Shown: one piece after another, positions 36,970-45,834 of the stretch
How positions within the stretch are numbered: position 1 is the first letter of the stretch
How the letters are laid out: each line of letters begins with the position of its first letter
Assembly: GCA_019509785.1 (NCBI GenBank)
Contig: JAEKLQ010000026.1
Location: 55,273-119,272 of the forward strand
Direction of reading: 5' to 3'
Source: Fibrobacterota bacterium
GTDB lineage: Bacteria; Fibrobacterota; Fibrobacteria; UBA11236
DNA: 64,000 nucleotides
Position numbers and translations under genes: made by a program
Notes under the pieces: model-generated
The model's database searches: none
Told to the model about the DNA's origin: nothing
The model's input: only the letters and a program-made list of their open reading frames with translations

Positions 36970-37138
36970 GTCAGGTCCTTAAGCCCAGCATTTGAACCAT
37001 TCTACCCTCTTTATCCGGAAATCCACAACAAGATATTGCCGATAAGACAGGATGCAGGGAACGGCCTCATGTCGATGTGAGGAGACTCACATAGGTGGAA
37101 CTGCTACTCTTCGAATCAGCTCCATACGTATCCCCGGA

Positions 37139-38914
37139 TCAGTTCCATCCGTAGAAGGTTCGCAACTTCCCCGTCAGTTCGGCCAGAGGCACCATGGTGA
37201 ATTCCTTTTCGCTGCGGAGCTTCCACTCGGCCCGGCCGCTTCGCGGCCCGCCCCCCTGCGGCACGCTGCCCTCGGGTCCGTTGTCGGCGAGGCCCTTCTT
37301 GCCCACGGCGATGCGGACCGGTATCCCCCAAAGGTCCGCATCCTTGAACTTCACTCCCGGTCGCTCGTCGCGATCGTCGAAGAGAACCTGCAGGCCCTGC
37401 CCTTCCCACTCGGCCATGAGCCGCGCGCAGGTTTCCAGCACTTCCGGTTCCTTGCCGATGTTGACCAGATGCACGTGGAAAGGCGTGATCTCCTTGGGCC
37501 AGATGGGCCCGAACTCATCGTGGGAGTTTTCGATAACCGCCGCCATCAGGCGGCCGATGCCGATGCCGTAGCAGCCCATGGTCGGCGTCTTCTGCTTCCC
37601 GGATTCGTCCAGATAGGCGCAGCCCATGGATTGGCTGAACTTGGTCCCGAGCTTGAAGATATTCCCGATTTCGATGCCGCGCACCGCGCGCAGACGGGAT
37701 TTGCCGTCCGGAGCCAGGTAGCCCTCTTGCGCCTTCGCGAAATCGCCGGTATGGGGCGTGTTGAAGTCGCGGCGGAAATTGATGTGCTTTAGATGGAAGC
37801 CTTCCTCGTTGGCGCCGCCCACGAAATTGCCGCTCTCGCAGATGGACAGGTCGGTGAGCACCAGCAAGTCCTTCCGCTCCGCAAGCGGCGTTCCGCCGCC
37901 GCCCTGGGCCGAAGCGTAGCCCGGCACGATGCCGAAGCCGCGGATGAAATCCTCCTGGGCGGGCAGGAGCCAGGGAGCCTTCAGGTAGTTGCGCACCTTC
38001 ACGTCGCTCACTTCGAGATCGCCGCGGATAAGGACCAGCACCAAGGTACGCCGCTTGTCCTGATCGATCTCGAACATCACCGCCTTCATGGTCTGGTTGG
38101 GCTGCACTCCCAGGAAACGCGCGACCTCTTCGATGGTCTTCATCCCCGGGGTGGCCACCTTCTCCACGGGCAGGGGATCGGTCTTGGCGTGTTCGTGACG
38201 GAACTCGGCGATCTCCTGGTTGGCCGAATAGCGGCCGTCCTCGGATATGATCAGGTAATCCTCGCCATGGCCGGATTCGAGCATGAATTCATGCGCGATC
38301 TTCCCGCCCATGATGCCCGTATCCGACTTGACCACGATGGGCTTGATGCCCACGCGCCGGAAGATGTTCTCGTAAGCCTGGTAGGCGCGCTGGTAATAGG
38401 CATCCAGATCCGCATCGTCCTTGTGGAAGCTGTAAGCGTCCTTCATGGTGAATTCGCGCACGCGCACCAGGCCGCCGCGCGCGCGCGGCTCGTCCCGGAA
38501 CTTGAGTTTGAACTGCCAGATCATGAAGGGCAATTGCTTGTACGAGGAAAGCACGTAGCGCGCCAGATCGGTAATCGCCTCCTCATGGGTCATGGCGAGG
38601 ACCATATGGTGCTCGGCCCGATCCTTGAAGCGCAAGAGCTCGGCGCCGATGACGCCGTAGCGTCCAGACTCCATCCACAACTCGGCCGGCTGCACCAACG
38701 GAAGGTCCACTTCCTGCCCGTCGATCTTCTCCATCTCCTCCCGGATCAGGGCCTCGATCCTGGCCAGCACGCGCTTGCCCAAGGGCAGGATGGAATACAG
38801 CCCGGAGGCCAATTGCTTGACGTATCCGCCGCGCAGGAGGAATACGTGGCTGGATAGTTCGGCGCCCGACGGCGGTTCCCGCAGGGTCTTAAGGAGATAT
38901 TTGGAGACTAGCAT
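37139..38914 (-). CDS. proS: Prolyl-tRNA synthetase
   Basis: 591 residues, bacterial-type class II enzyme charging tRNA-Pro. Motif 1 is around GLYSILPLGKRVL, motif 2 is KFRDEPRARGGLVRVREFTMKDAYSFHKD, given here in two pieces by its start and end. An inserted YbaK-like editing domain occupies roughly residues 225-390. Motif 3 is MGCYGIGIGRLMAA, and the anticodon-binding domain follows (VHLVNIGKEPEV). The length is normal, so Ala-tRNA-Pro editing is likely present. The gene is divergent from 39013 with 98 nt between. Confidence 0.96.
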   Translation of the reverse strand: MLVSKYLLKTLREPPSGAELSSHVFLLRGGYVKQLASGLYSILPLGKRVLARIEALIREEMEKIDGQEVDLPLVQPAELWMESGRYGVIGAELLRFKDRAEHHMVLAMTHEEAITDLARYVLSSYKQLPFMIWQFKLKFRDEPRARGGLVRVREFTMKDAYSFHKDDADLDAYYQRAYQAYENIFRRVGIKPIVVKSDTGIMGGKIAHEFMLESGHGEDYLIISEDGRYSANQEIAEFRHEHAKTDPLPVEKVATPGMKTIEEVARFLGVQPNQTMKAVMFEIDQDKRRTLVLVLIRGDLEVSDVKVRNYLKAPWLLPAQEDFIRGFGIVPGYASAQGGGGTPLAERKDLLVLTDLSICESGNFVGGANEEGFHLKHINFRRDFNTPHTGDFAKAQEGYLAPDGKSRLRAVRGIEIGNIFKLGTKFSQSMGCAYLDESGKQKTPTMGCYGIGIGRLMAAVIENSHDEFGPIWPKEITPFHVHLVNIGKEPEVLETCARLMAEWEGQGLQVLFDDRDERPGVKFKDADLWGIPVRIAVGKKGLADNGPEGSVPQGGGPRSGRAEWKLRSEKEFTMVPLAELTGKLRTFYGWN

Positions 38915-39012
38915 GGCGGGGAAAGATAAAAAAACCCAATCCTTGCCCGTCCCCGTCCCCGGCCCTTACAATTCCATTCGAAGTATCCCTAGCGAAGCGG
39001 CTTGAATCGAGA

Positions 39013-39813
39013 ATGCTGCAAGAGATCGCCCGCGTCTTCTCCTCCAATGGAGTCCTTATCCAAGGCTCCCAATCGGTTCCCGCGCCCAAACGCCAAGCCG
39101 CTTCCGCGGCCGCCGCCCCGGCGGCCGGCGCACTGGCGCCCGGCGGGCAAGGGCCGGCAAACGGCGCCCAAGACGGCGATGACTCCGGTTCCGGCGCCAA
39201 ATTCGACCAAGCCTCGTCCAAGTTGGAATTGTCCCGGCGGGGAAGGGAATTGCAGTCCGCGGCCGCCGCATCGGCGCAACCGGACGGAGCGGCTTCGGCC
39301 GACGCGAAGGCGACGCAGGCCAAATCCGCCGCCGGCGTAAAGACGCTCACCCCCGAAGAGGAAAAACAGGTCCGCGAACTGAAGAAGCGCGATACCGAAG
39401 TGAAGGCCCACGAAGCCGCCCACCAGGCCGCGGCCGGCGGGCAGGCGCGCGGCGGCGCGGCTTTCGATTACCAGACCGGCCCGGACGGGAAGAACTATGC
39501 CGTGGGCGGCCACGTCGATATCGATGTGAGCCCGGTCCAGGGTAACCCGCAAGCTACCCTGGAACACGCCCGTACCGCGCAACGCGCCGCCCTAGCCCCC
39601 GCGGATCCTTCCGGCCAGGACCGCGCGGTGGCCGCCGCGGCGGCCCAAATGGCCGCGCAAGCGCAGGCGGAAATGACGAAGGGTAAGGGCGCGGATAAGG
39701 AAAGCGGGACGGGGGACGTCCCGGAAAGAGGGCCCGGTCCGGCCAATGCCGATCGGATGCGCGCCTACGGACGCCCCTCCGCCGCCCGCGCGTCCTTCAA
39801 CGTTTTCGCCTAA
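39013..39813 (+). CDS. Putative metalloprotease, CJM1_0395/SprA-related family
   Basis: 266 residues. The N-terminal half is low-complexity Ala/Gly/Ser/Gln. The conserved core is residues 115-180, with LTPEEEKQVRELKKRDTEV, His-Glu-Ala-Ala-His in VKAHEAAHQAAAGG, and YQTGPDGKNYAVGGHVDID. This is the signature of the family annotated as putative metalloproteases (SprA-related). The HEXXH would bind zinc. The third ligand could be the His in GGHVD. No signal peptide is obvious, and the substrate is unknown. It converges with mgsA. Confidence 0.8.
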   Translation: MLQEIARVFSSNGVLIQGSQSVPAPKRQAASAAAAPAAGALAPGGQGPANGAQDGDDSGSGAKFDQASSKLELSRRGRELQSAAAASAQPDGAASADAKATQAKSAAGVKTLTPEEEKQVRELKKRDTEVKAHEAAHQAAAGGQARGGAAFDYQTGPDGKNYAVGGHVDIDVSPVQGNPQATLEHARTAQRAALAPADPSGQDRAVAAAAAQMAAQAQAEMTKGKGADKESGTGDVPERGPGPANADRMRAYGRPSAARASFNVFA

Positions 39814-39825
39814 GGCAGATCGCCA

Positions 39826-40293
39826 TCAGCCCATCAAGGGCCAGTCCTTGCGCTTCCGCTCCTCGTAATCCGGCACCAAGCGTTTGTATTCGCCGCTCAT
39901 GAAGGGCGACGAGAACAGGAAATCCGCCGAAGCCATATTGCTGACCACGGGGATGTTCCACACCACCACGATGCGCAACAGGGCGCGCACGTCCGGGTCG
40001 TGGGGCTGGGCGGCCAGCGGGTCCCAGAAGAAGACCAGCACGTCGATTTCCCCTTCCGAGATTTTCGCCCCGATCTCCAAGTCGCCGCCCAGAGGCCCGC
40101 TGCGGAGCTTTTCCACCTTAAGCTTGGTTTCCTTCTCGAGCATGGCCCCGGTGGTGCCGGTGGCATAAAGGTCATGGGCGCCGAGCTGATCGCGATGGCG
40201 CTTGGCCCATTCCACCAGCTCGCTTTTCTTATGGTCATGGGCCACCAACGCGATGCGCTTGCGGCCGGGCATTTTCGTTTCCACGTACTCCAC
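39826..40293 (-). CDS. mgsA: Methylglyoxal synthase
   Basis: Converts dihydroxyacetone phosphate to methylglyoxal, a bypass of lower glycolysis under phosphate limitation. 155 residues with ALVAHDHKK, LYATGTTGAMLE, the catalytic region RSGPLGGDLEIGAKI containing the essential Asp, and DPLAAQPHDPDV. The length is normal. It is convergent with the metalloprotease gene and divergent from the MORN-repeat gene. Confidence 0.94.
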   Translation of the reverse strand: MEYVETKMPGRKRIALVAHDHKKSELVEWAKRHRDQLGAHDLYATGTTGAMLEKETKLKVEKLRSGPLGGDLEIGAKISEGEIDVLVFFWDPLAAQPHDPDVRALLRIVVVWNIPVVSNMASADFLFSSPFMSGEYKRLVPDYEERKRKDWPLMG

Positions 40294-40357
40294 TGCAACC
40301 TCCCGCGCCGTATGGCGCCTTGCATAATAATTATATTCCGCTTGGATTTATCGGCAT

Positions 40358-41083
40358 ATGGGTGCAAGCATTTCCCCGGTGAGACCGGGAGATTCCGTCC
40401 CGGTTCCGCGGCCCTCCGCCGTCCTTCTCCTGTTGGCTCTGGCCATCGGGATCGGCCCTGCCAGCGCGCTTCCCGTGATCGTGAAGAAGGAAATCCAGTA
40501 TCCCGATGGTAAGTTGAAGGAAAGTTTCGACTATTTCATCGATGGCCAACAGCGGGAAGTGCGGGACGGCCTGGACGAGGAGTTCTATCCGAACGGCGGG
40601 AAGAAGGGCGAGATCCCCTGGCGGAACGGCAAAGAAGACGGATTGGTGGTTTACTATTACCAGGACGGCCGCAAATCCTACGAGGCCAATTACAAGGAAG
40701 GCAAGAAGAACGGATTCGCGACGGTCTGGTATCCCAACGGGCAGAAGCAGTGGCAAACGGTTTTCCGCGCCGGCTTGACCCATGGGGTATGGCGCGAATG
40801 GTACGCGGACGGGAAGAAGAAGTTCGAAGCGAATTATAGCGACGGCAAATTGGATGGCTTGGCGACTTGGTGGTACGATAACGGCCACATCTGGCAAGAG
40901 CGTTCTTTCCAGGATGGCGCGCTGACCAAGGGCTCGGTGCGGGAATGGGATCGCGCGGGACGGCAAACATTCCCGCCTCCGGCGGATTCGAGCGGCGACC
41001 CGGGGGCGGAACCGTCGGCTTCGCCGCCCGAGCCGGTCGCACGGGACACGTCGGCCACGGGCGATTCCCGGGTCGGAAAATAA
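40358..41083 (+). CDS. Exported MORN-repeat (YwqK-like) protein
   Basis: 241 residues with a hydrophobic signal at about 20-38 (LLLLALAIGIGPASA). Five or six MORN-variant repeats follow, each with a Tyr/Trp-aromatic pattern and a G-x-x-x-G-x-x-x-x-W/Y core, such as NGKEDGLVVYYYQDGRKSYE and EGKKNGFATVWYPNGQKQ. A Pro/Ser tail ends it. Such proteins are often auto-named YwqK antitoxins, but nothing here is a toxin partner. A periplasmic or surface scaffold role is more likely. Confidence 0.7.
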   Translation: MGASISPVRPGDSVPVPRPSAVLLLLALAIGIGPASALPVIVKKEIQYPDGKLKESFDYFIDGQQREVRDGLDEEFYPNGGKKGEIPWRNGKEDGLVVYYYQDGRKSYEANYKEGKKNGFATVWYPNGQKQWQTVFRAGLTHGVWREWYADGKKKFEANYSDGKLDGLATWWYDNGHIWQERSFQDGALTKGSVREWDRAGRQTFPPPADSSGDPGAEPSASPPEPVARDTSATGDSRVGK

Positions 41084-41119
41084 GCGCGCCCGTTTTCTTA
41101 AAAGGCGCAAAGGAACCAC

Positions 41120-41641
41120 ATGGCCAAAGCGGCGAAGAAATCCCCGGCAGGCAAGAACGCCCGGCCCTTGGTGGGCGTGATCATGGGAAGCATCTCCGAT
41201 TGGGAGACCATGAAGGAGGCCGCCGAGGTTCTCAAGGGATTCGGCATCCCCTACGAGGCTGAGGTGGTCTCGGCCCATCGCACCCCCGAGCGGATGGTCG
41301 AGTACGCCAAGAGCGCGCGGGACCGGGGCCTGGAAGTCATCATCGCCGGGGCGGGCGGCGCGGCCCATCTGCCTGGCATGACCGCGTCCCTCACCTCCTT
41401 GCCCGTGATCGGCGTACCGGTCGCAAGCAAGCAACTGAAGGGATTGGATTCCCTGCTCTCCATCGTACAGATGCCGGGCGGGGTCCCCGTGGCGACCATG
41501 GCCATCGGCAATGCCAAGAACGCGGGACTCCTGGCCGCGCGCATCCTGGCGTTGGGACGTCCCGATTTGGCGGCCAAGGTGGACGCCCATCGCGAAACCC
41601 AGGATCGCGAAGTGCGCGCCATGCGCATCCCGGGCCATTGA
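41120..41641 (+). CDS. purE: N5-carboxyaminoimidazole ribonucleotide mutase
   Basis: Purine synthesis enzyme that moves the carboxyl group of N5-CAIR to make CAIR. 173 residues with a short Lys/Ala tail, then [39 protein letters not shown] (the catalytic His region) and [22 protein letters not shown], given by its key points. A class I (bacterial) PurE. It is preceded by AAAGGAA and ends 2 nt before purK. Confidence 0.96.
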   Translation: MAKAAKKSPAGKNARPLVGVIMGSISDWETMKEAAEVLKGFGIPYEAEVVSAHRTPERMVEYAKSARDRGLEVIIAGAGGAAHLPGMTASLTSLPVIGVPVASKQLKGLDSLLSIVQMPGGVPVATMAIGNAKNAGLLAARILALGRPDLAAKVDAHRETQDREVRAMRIPGH

Positions 41642-41643
41642 GC

Positions 41644-42783
41644 ATGCCCATCTTGCCCGGCGCGACTTTGGGAATCCTCGGCGGAGGCCAATTGGGGCGC
41701 ATGTTCGCCCTCGAAGCCAAGCGCATGGGCTACCGCGTGATCACCCTGGAGCCGTCGCCCGATTCCCCCTGCGGCCAAGTCGCCGATGAGCAGATCCAGG
41801 CCGACTACGCTGACGAGAAGGCGCTGCGCGAGCTGGCCGCCCGATGCCAGGCCATCACCTACGAATTCGAAAACATCGACGCCCGCGCCGTGGAATATCT
41901 GGAAGACCTGGGCCATCCCGTCCATCCCGATAGCCATGTCTTGCGCGTGAGCCAGGATCGGTTGTTGGAGAAGAACTTCCTGCGTGACGCGAACTTGGGG
42001 GTGACCGCGTTCCGGGCCGTGGATAGCCTCGCCGATCTGAAAGCCGCGGCCCTCGAAGTCGGGCTGCCCGCCGTGATCAAGACCGTCCGGGGCGGCTACG
42101 ATGGCAAGGGCCAAGCCGTGGTGAACGATATCGCCGCCGCCGAAGCCGCGTTCGCGAGATTGCACAAAGGGGCTCCCCTCATCTGGGAAAAGAAGGTCGC
42201 CTTCGTCAAGGAATTGAGCGTGATGGCCTGCCGTGGCCAGGACGGCGCGGCGGTCGCCTATCCCGTATCCGAAAACGTGCACGTGGAAAACATCCTCGAC
42301 ACCGGGATGGTCCCCGCCCGCATCCCGCCGACGGTGGCTTCGCAGGCGCGGGCCATGGCGGAAGCCGTGGGGAACGGCCTCGGGATCGTCGGCGCGTACT
42401 GCGTCGAGATGTTCCTGGATGCGGAAGATCATTTACTGGTCAACGAGATCGCCCCGCGGCCGCATAATTCCGGGCACTACACCCTCGACGCCTGCATATG
42501 CTCGCAATTCGAACAACAGGTCCGCGCCATGTGCGGATTGCCGCTGGGCTCCACCGCCATCCTCAAGCCTTCCGTGATGATCAACATCCTGGGCGATGGC
42601 CAAGGGGATACCCTGTATGGGGTGGACTCCCTGCTTAAGCGCCAGGGCATCGCCTTCCACTTGTACGGCAAGGCCAAGGCGCCGGCCAAACGCAAGATGG
42701 GCCATTTCACCGTGCTGGGGGAGTCCGCCGATGCGGCCCTGGCCGAAGCCCGCGCCGCGCGGGCCCTGCTCCATTGGGGTTGA
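41644..42783 (+). CDS. purK: N5-carboxyaminoimidazole ribonucleotide synthase
   Basis: ATP-grasp enzyme joining bicarbonate to AIR, providing the PurE substrate. 379 residues from ATG 41644, two bases after the purE stop. The N-terminal pre-ATP-grasp fold begins with LGILGGGQLGRMFALEAKRMG. The ATP-grasp core has VIKTVRGGYDGKGQ, and the metal-binding region is VNEIAPRPHNSGHYTLD. The length is normal. It forms a purEK pair with a phosphoesterase gene 4 nt further on. Confidence 0.95.
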   Translation: MPILPGATLGILGGGQLGRMFALEAKRMGYRVITLEPSPDSPCGQVADEQIQADYADEKALRELAARCQAITYEFENIDARAVEYLEDLGHPVHPDSHVLRVSQDRLLEKNFLRDANLGVTAFRAVDSLADLKAAALEVGLPAVIKTVRGGYDGKGQAVVNDIAAAEAAFARLHKGAPLIWEKKVAFVKELSVMACRGQDGAAVAYPVSENVHVENILDTGMVPARIPPTVASQARAMAEAVGNGLGIVGAYCVEMFLDAEDHLLVNEIAPRPHNSGHYTLDACICSQFEQQVRAMCGLPLGSTAILKPSVMINILGDGQGDTLYGVDSLLKRQGIAFHLYGKAKAPAKRKMGHFTVLGESADAALAEARAARALLHWG

Positions 42784-42787
42784 AACC

Positions 42788-43909
42788 ATGCCGATAGGAA
42801 TCCTGCTCTTCCTCCTCTCCTTCCTGGGGGCATGGGGAGGGATGCATTATTACGTGTTCCGGAACCTGGCCCATCTGGGTTGGAACCGCGGCTGGCTCAC
42901 CGCCGTCCTTTGGGCCCTCGCCCTGGCCTTTCCCTTGGCCCGTTTATTGGCCTTCCGCTGGCGCCCCGCGGGCATCCGCGTGCTGTATTGGATCGGCGCG
43001 ACCTGGATGGGTGCGGTTTTCCTTTTCTCGTTCTGGTTCCTGATGGCTTCGCTGGCGCGACGCATGCTGGGATTCGCGGGAGTCGGGGTCGACTCGGATC
43101 CCAAGGCTTGGGCGGGCTCCGTGGCGGCGGCGGTGGCGGCCATGGTGGCTTGGGGCGCGCTTAACGTGGCGCGCGGCCCGCGCGAGGCGCGCTATCACGT
43201 GGATCGCAAAGGCCGCTACGGAGGCGCGCGCAAAGCGCGGTTGGTGCAAATCTCGGATGTGCATCTCGGCCTTATCCTCGGCGCGAACTTCCTGAAAGGG
43301 TTAGTGGATCGCATCAACGCCATGAATCCCGATCTGGTTCTGATCACGGGCGATCTTTTCGATCCCGAATTCCCCGACGACGCGAAGGCGGTGGCGGAAC
43401 TGCGCCGCCTGCGTCCCAAGCAAGGCACGTTCGCGGTGAGCGGCAACCACGAGTTCTATTCCGGTATGCATCGGTATTTCAAGATGATGGAAGAAGCGGG
43501 AATCCCCGTGCTGGACAGCGAGGTGCGCTTGACCGAAGGCGGTTTACAGGTGGCCGGCTTGCACGATCATACCGCGGATCGTTTCACGGCCGCGGGCGTG
43601 CAGCGAGATATGGCGAAAGCGCTGCGGGACATCGACCCCGCGAAGCCATCCATCCTGCTGGCGCATCAGCCGAAGGGATTGCAACCGGCCACCGATGCGC
43701 GCGTCGATCTCATCTTCAGCGGGCATACGCATGCGGGCCAGATCTTCCCTTTCTGGGCCTTGGTGCGATTGTCCTTCCGCTACATGGCGGGCCGCTACCG
43801 CCTCGGCCCCGACACCGATTTGATCGTGAATACGGGAACGGGTTTCTGGGGGCCGCCCATGCGCGTGGGCACGCATTCGCAGATCGTAGTCGTCGATCTC
43901 GAGTATTGA
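42788..43909 (+). CDS. Membrane-anchored metallophosphoesterase (YkuE/YaeI-like)
   Basis: 373 residues from ATG 42788. The first 150 residues hold three or four membrane segments (LLFLLSFLGAWG, LWALALAFPLARLL, FLFSFWFLMASL, a further Ala-rich stretch). The catalytic domain then has the calcineurin-like motifs: QISDVHLG, ITGDLFDPE, SGNHEFYSG, LAHQP and FSGHTHAGQ. This is the fold of YkuE and related phosphoesterases. The enzyme side should face one side of the inner membrane; the substrate is unknown. It follows purK by 4 nt. Confidence 0.88.
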   Translation: MPIGILLFLLSFLGAWGGMHYYVFRNLAHLGWNRGWLTAVLWALALAFPLARLLAFRWRPAGIRVLYWIGATWMGAVFLFSFWFLMASLARRMLGFAGVGVDSDPKAWAGSVAAAVAAMVAWGALNVARGPREARYHVDRKGRYGGARKARLVQISDVHLGLILGANFLKGLVDRINAMNPDLVLITGDLFDPEFPDDAKAVAELRRLRPKQGTFAVSGNHEFYSGMHRYFKMMEEAGIPVLDSEVRLTEGGLQVAGLHDHTADRFTAAGVQRDMAKALRDIDPAKPSILLAHQPKGLQPATDARVDLIFSGHTHAGQIFPFWALVRLSFRYMAGRYRLGPDTDLIVNTGTGFWGPPMRVGTHSQIVVVDLEY

Positions 43910-43979
43910 TTCGCGCCCGCGGAATCGCACCCGCTGCGTTTTTACGGAGCGCCCGCTCCGGGTTTCGCAGCGCCCGCTC

Positions 43980-44030
43980 AGATGTTTGGAAGTTTTGGGG
44001 CGCAAGCGGGCTCGCATGATTCAAACATCT
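43980..44030. repeat. Inverted repeat downstream of the phosphoesterase gene
   Basis: AGATGTTTG (43980-43988) pairs with CAAACATCT (44022-44030), enclosing a GC-rich loop. The stretch before it contains two copies of GCGCCCGCTC (near 43949-43958 and 43970-43979). It could mark the end of the purEK transcript. Nothing else was recognised in 43910-44190. Confidence 0.4.
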
Positions 44031-44190
44031 CCAATGTCTTAAATCACTGCAACCGACCTTTCCGCTTTTGACGGTATTCGCGCCGTTACCTCAGGCGATC
44101 CGTCCCTGCCAGCGCATGCATATTATCTTAACTTCATTGCAGGCCGATAAGGTATTTTCCCGACATCGACATCGGATACGACTGAGGTAG

Positions 44191-44715
44191 ATGATGGATG
44201 TACAGACTTACGATCGTACGCAAGAGCTCGCGGACCTGCTGCTTTCCGAGCTGCAAAGGCTGCACCGCGAAAAGGGCCTCGGCAAGATCGAGGAGAAGCT
44301 GAAACAGATTTCGGGGAGCCTTCCCAAAGGCTACTCCATCACGCTCAACTTCTCCGTCGAAGTGTTCGACGAGAACCGCGAGAAGTCCTTGAAGACCGGG
44401 GACGCGGGCCTTACCTGCCTGGAAGGCGATCGGCCCTACCTGTCGACCAGCGAAAGTTCGCCCGCCAAGTACATCGTAGACGGGGAGCTGATGAAAGTGC
44501 CCCACGATCATTGCCCCAATTGCTGGTCGCGCTGGAGCTTCAAGTCCCGCGTGAAGGAGTGCCGCGAATGCGGTTACCGCATGGGCCGGGAAATCAAGCT
44601 GCTCTTGGATACCAACGTGTGCCCCCATTGCGAGAACAGCCCCATCTCATTGCACCACCCCCATTGCGAAAGATGCGGGTACGTGGTCGATCAAAGCATC
44701 GTCTCCTGGGGTTGA
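44191..44715 (+). CDS. Double zinc-ribbon protein, unknown
   Basis: 174 residues; ATG 44194 fits the GAGG at 44184-44187 slightly better than ATG 44191. The first 70 residues are helical then beta (LADLLLSELQRLHREKG, YSITLNFSVEVFDE). The C-terminal 70 residues carry two four-Cys zinc-binding modules: CPNC..CREC and CPHC..CERC, with intervening His (SLHHPHCERCGY). I know no family with this exact layout. No signal peptide is present, so it is cytosolic, perhaps a nucleic-acid- or ribosome-associated protein. Confidence 0.6.
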   Translation: MMDVQTYDRTQELADLLLSELQRLHREKGLGKIEEKLKQISGSLPKGYSITLNFSVEVFDENREKSLKTGDAGLTCLEGDRPYLSTSESSPAKYIVDGELMKVPHDHCPNCWSRWSFKSRVKECRECGYRMGREIKLLLDTNVCPHCENSPISLHHPHCERCGYVVDQSIVSWG

Positions 44716-44867
44716 AGCCCTCCCGGGAAGGGATTCGCTCCCGATCGGGGTTTTGCCTTCCGACCTAGCGTTTTCGGATCCTGATTTTCCATCCGTTTTA
44801 ATGCAATAGCTCTGCCGCGATCGCTCGCTTTCGCGGCCCGCCGCGCCAGGCCGTACACTTGCCGTAT

Positions 44868-45227
44868 ATGAGCGGGGCATCCCATCAGGACATTCGCGAG
44901 CTCGTGCGCCGCCTGGAAACCGATCAATACGCCCTCGGCGATATCCGCGAGGCGGGGGAGCTTTTGACTTCCGCCCTGCCCCGTGACGAAACGTACCGAT
45001 TGGCGCTGGGGTTCTGGGAATCGGCTCATGGCCAGGTGCGCGCGCTGGGGCTGTTCATGATGCAGGCTTTGGCCCCGGATCATGAAGGCGCGAGCGGGTT
45101 CGTGGCCGGCGCCAAGCATGCCAGCGGCCTGCCGGAGGAAAAGAAAACGCCGGATTACAGCGCCATAGGCGAGGTCATCAAGCATTGGATGCGGGAGCAC
45201 CGGCGCCAAAAGAAGGGCGTCCGTTAA
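44868..45227 (+). CDS. Small helical protein, unknown
   Basis: 119 residues from ATG 44868. It is predicted all helical, with HEAT-like hydrophobic periodicity (RRLETDQYALGDIREAGELL, RALGLFMMQALAPD). It has a Lys/Arg-rich end (REHRRQKKGVR) that could bind nucleic acid. No family is recognised. The lipoprotein gene follows after 44 nt. Confidence 0.5.
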   Translation: MSGASHQDIRELVRRLETDQYALGDIREAGELLTSALPRDETYRLALGFWESAHGQVRALGLFMMQALAPDHEGASGFVAGAKHASGLPEEKKTPDYSAIGEVIKHWMREHRRQKKGVR

Positions 45228-45271
45228 ATCCCTTTTGTTACCTTTGGGCCTAACCAAGATTCGAGGTGTCC

Positions 45272-45712
45272 ATGCCGATTCGCTCGACCATCGCCCTTCT
45301 CATCCTCGCGCTCGGCGTCTTGGCCGGTTGCGCGCGCAAGGTTTCCCGGACCGCCAATTTCGGCACTCCCGAAAACGTGCTTTCCTACGGGGTCTATACG
45401 GCCACCACCCTCGACTCCGGGCTGTCCGTCAAGCTGAGCCTTAACCAGAACGGAACCTATTCCAAGAAGAAATTCCAGGGCTCCTGCTACCTGATGGAGT
45501 ACAAAGGCGATTGGAAATGCGATAACGAGTCCATCGATTTCACCCTGCAGGAAATCCGCCATCGGCCGGATTGCCATACCGAATCCTGGGATACCGAGAA
45601 AATAGGGAAGAGCACCCATCGCATGATCCGTTCCGTGACCACTACTTCCTTCGAACTTTTGGATCAGGACGAAGCCACCTCCGCCCAATGGGTCAGGTTC
45701 GTCAAGCGCTAA
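45272..45712 (+). CDS. Small lipoprotein, unknown
   Basis: 146 residues. The signal ends in the lipobox VLAGCARK, so the mature protein is lipid-anchored. The body is a small beta-rich domain with four Cys (CYLM, WKCDNES, DCHTES plus the lipid Cys) and the pattern LNQNGTYSKKKFQGSCY seen in lipocalin-like single-domain lipoproteins. No enzyme motif is visible. GAGGT precedes the ATG at short spacing; a GTG at 45266 is also possible. Confidence 0.6.
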   Translation: MPIRSTIALLILALGVLAGCARKVSRTANFGTPENVLSYGVYTATTLDSGLSVKLSLNQNGTYSKKKFQGSCYLMEYKGDWKCDNESIDFTLQEIRHRPDCHTESWDTEKIGKSTHRMIRSVTTTSFELLDQDEATSAQWVRFVKR

Positions 45713-45834
45713 TTTTCGCGAAATCCGCCGCCAAATGCGCCGGAAAACCGCCCCCCGTGCCGTATTGCCATCGCTAATCGCTGGTCCTGGAAACGGGCAA
45801 ACCTATCTTACCTCCCAGGAGGGCGCCGTTTTAA

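Noticed and set aside
38775..39005. Short plus-strand frame ahead of the metalloprotease gene
   Set aside because: It lies mostly antisense to proS and is not in frame with the metalloprotease gene; no family signal.
40358..41083. YwqK-family antitoxin
   Set aside because: This is only an automatic name for MORN-variant repeats; no toxin gene is adjacent and the protein has an export signal.
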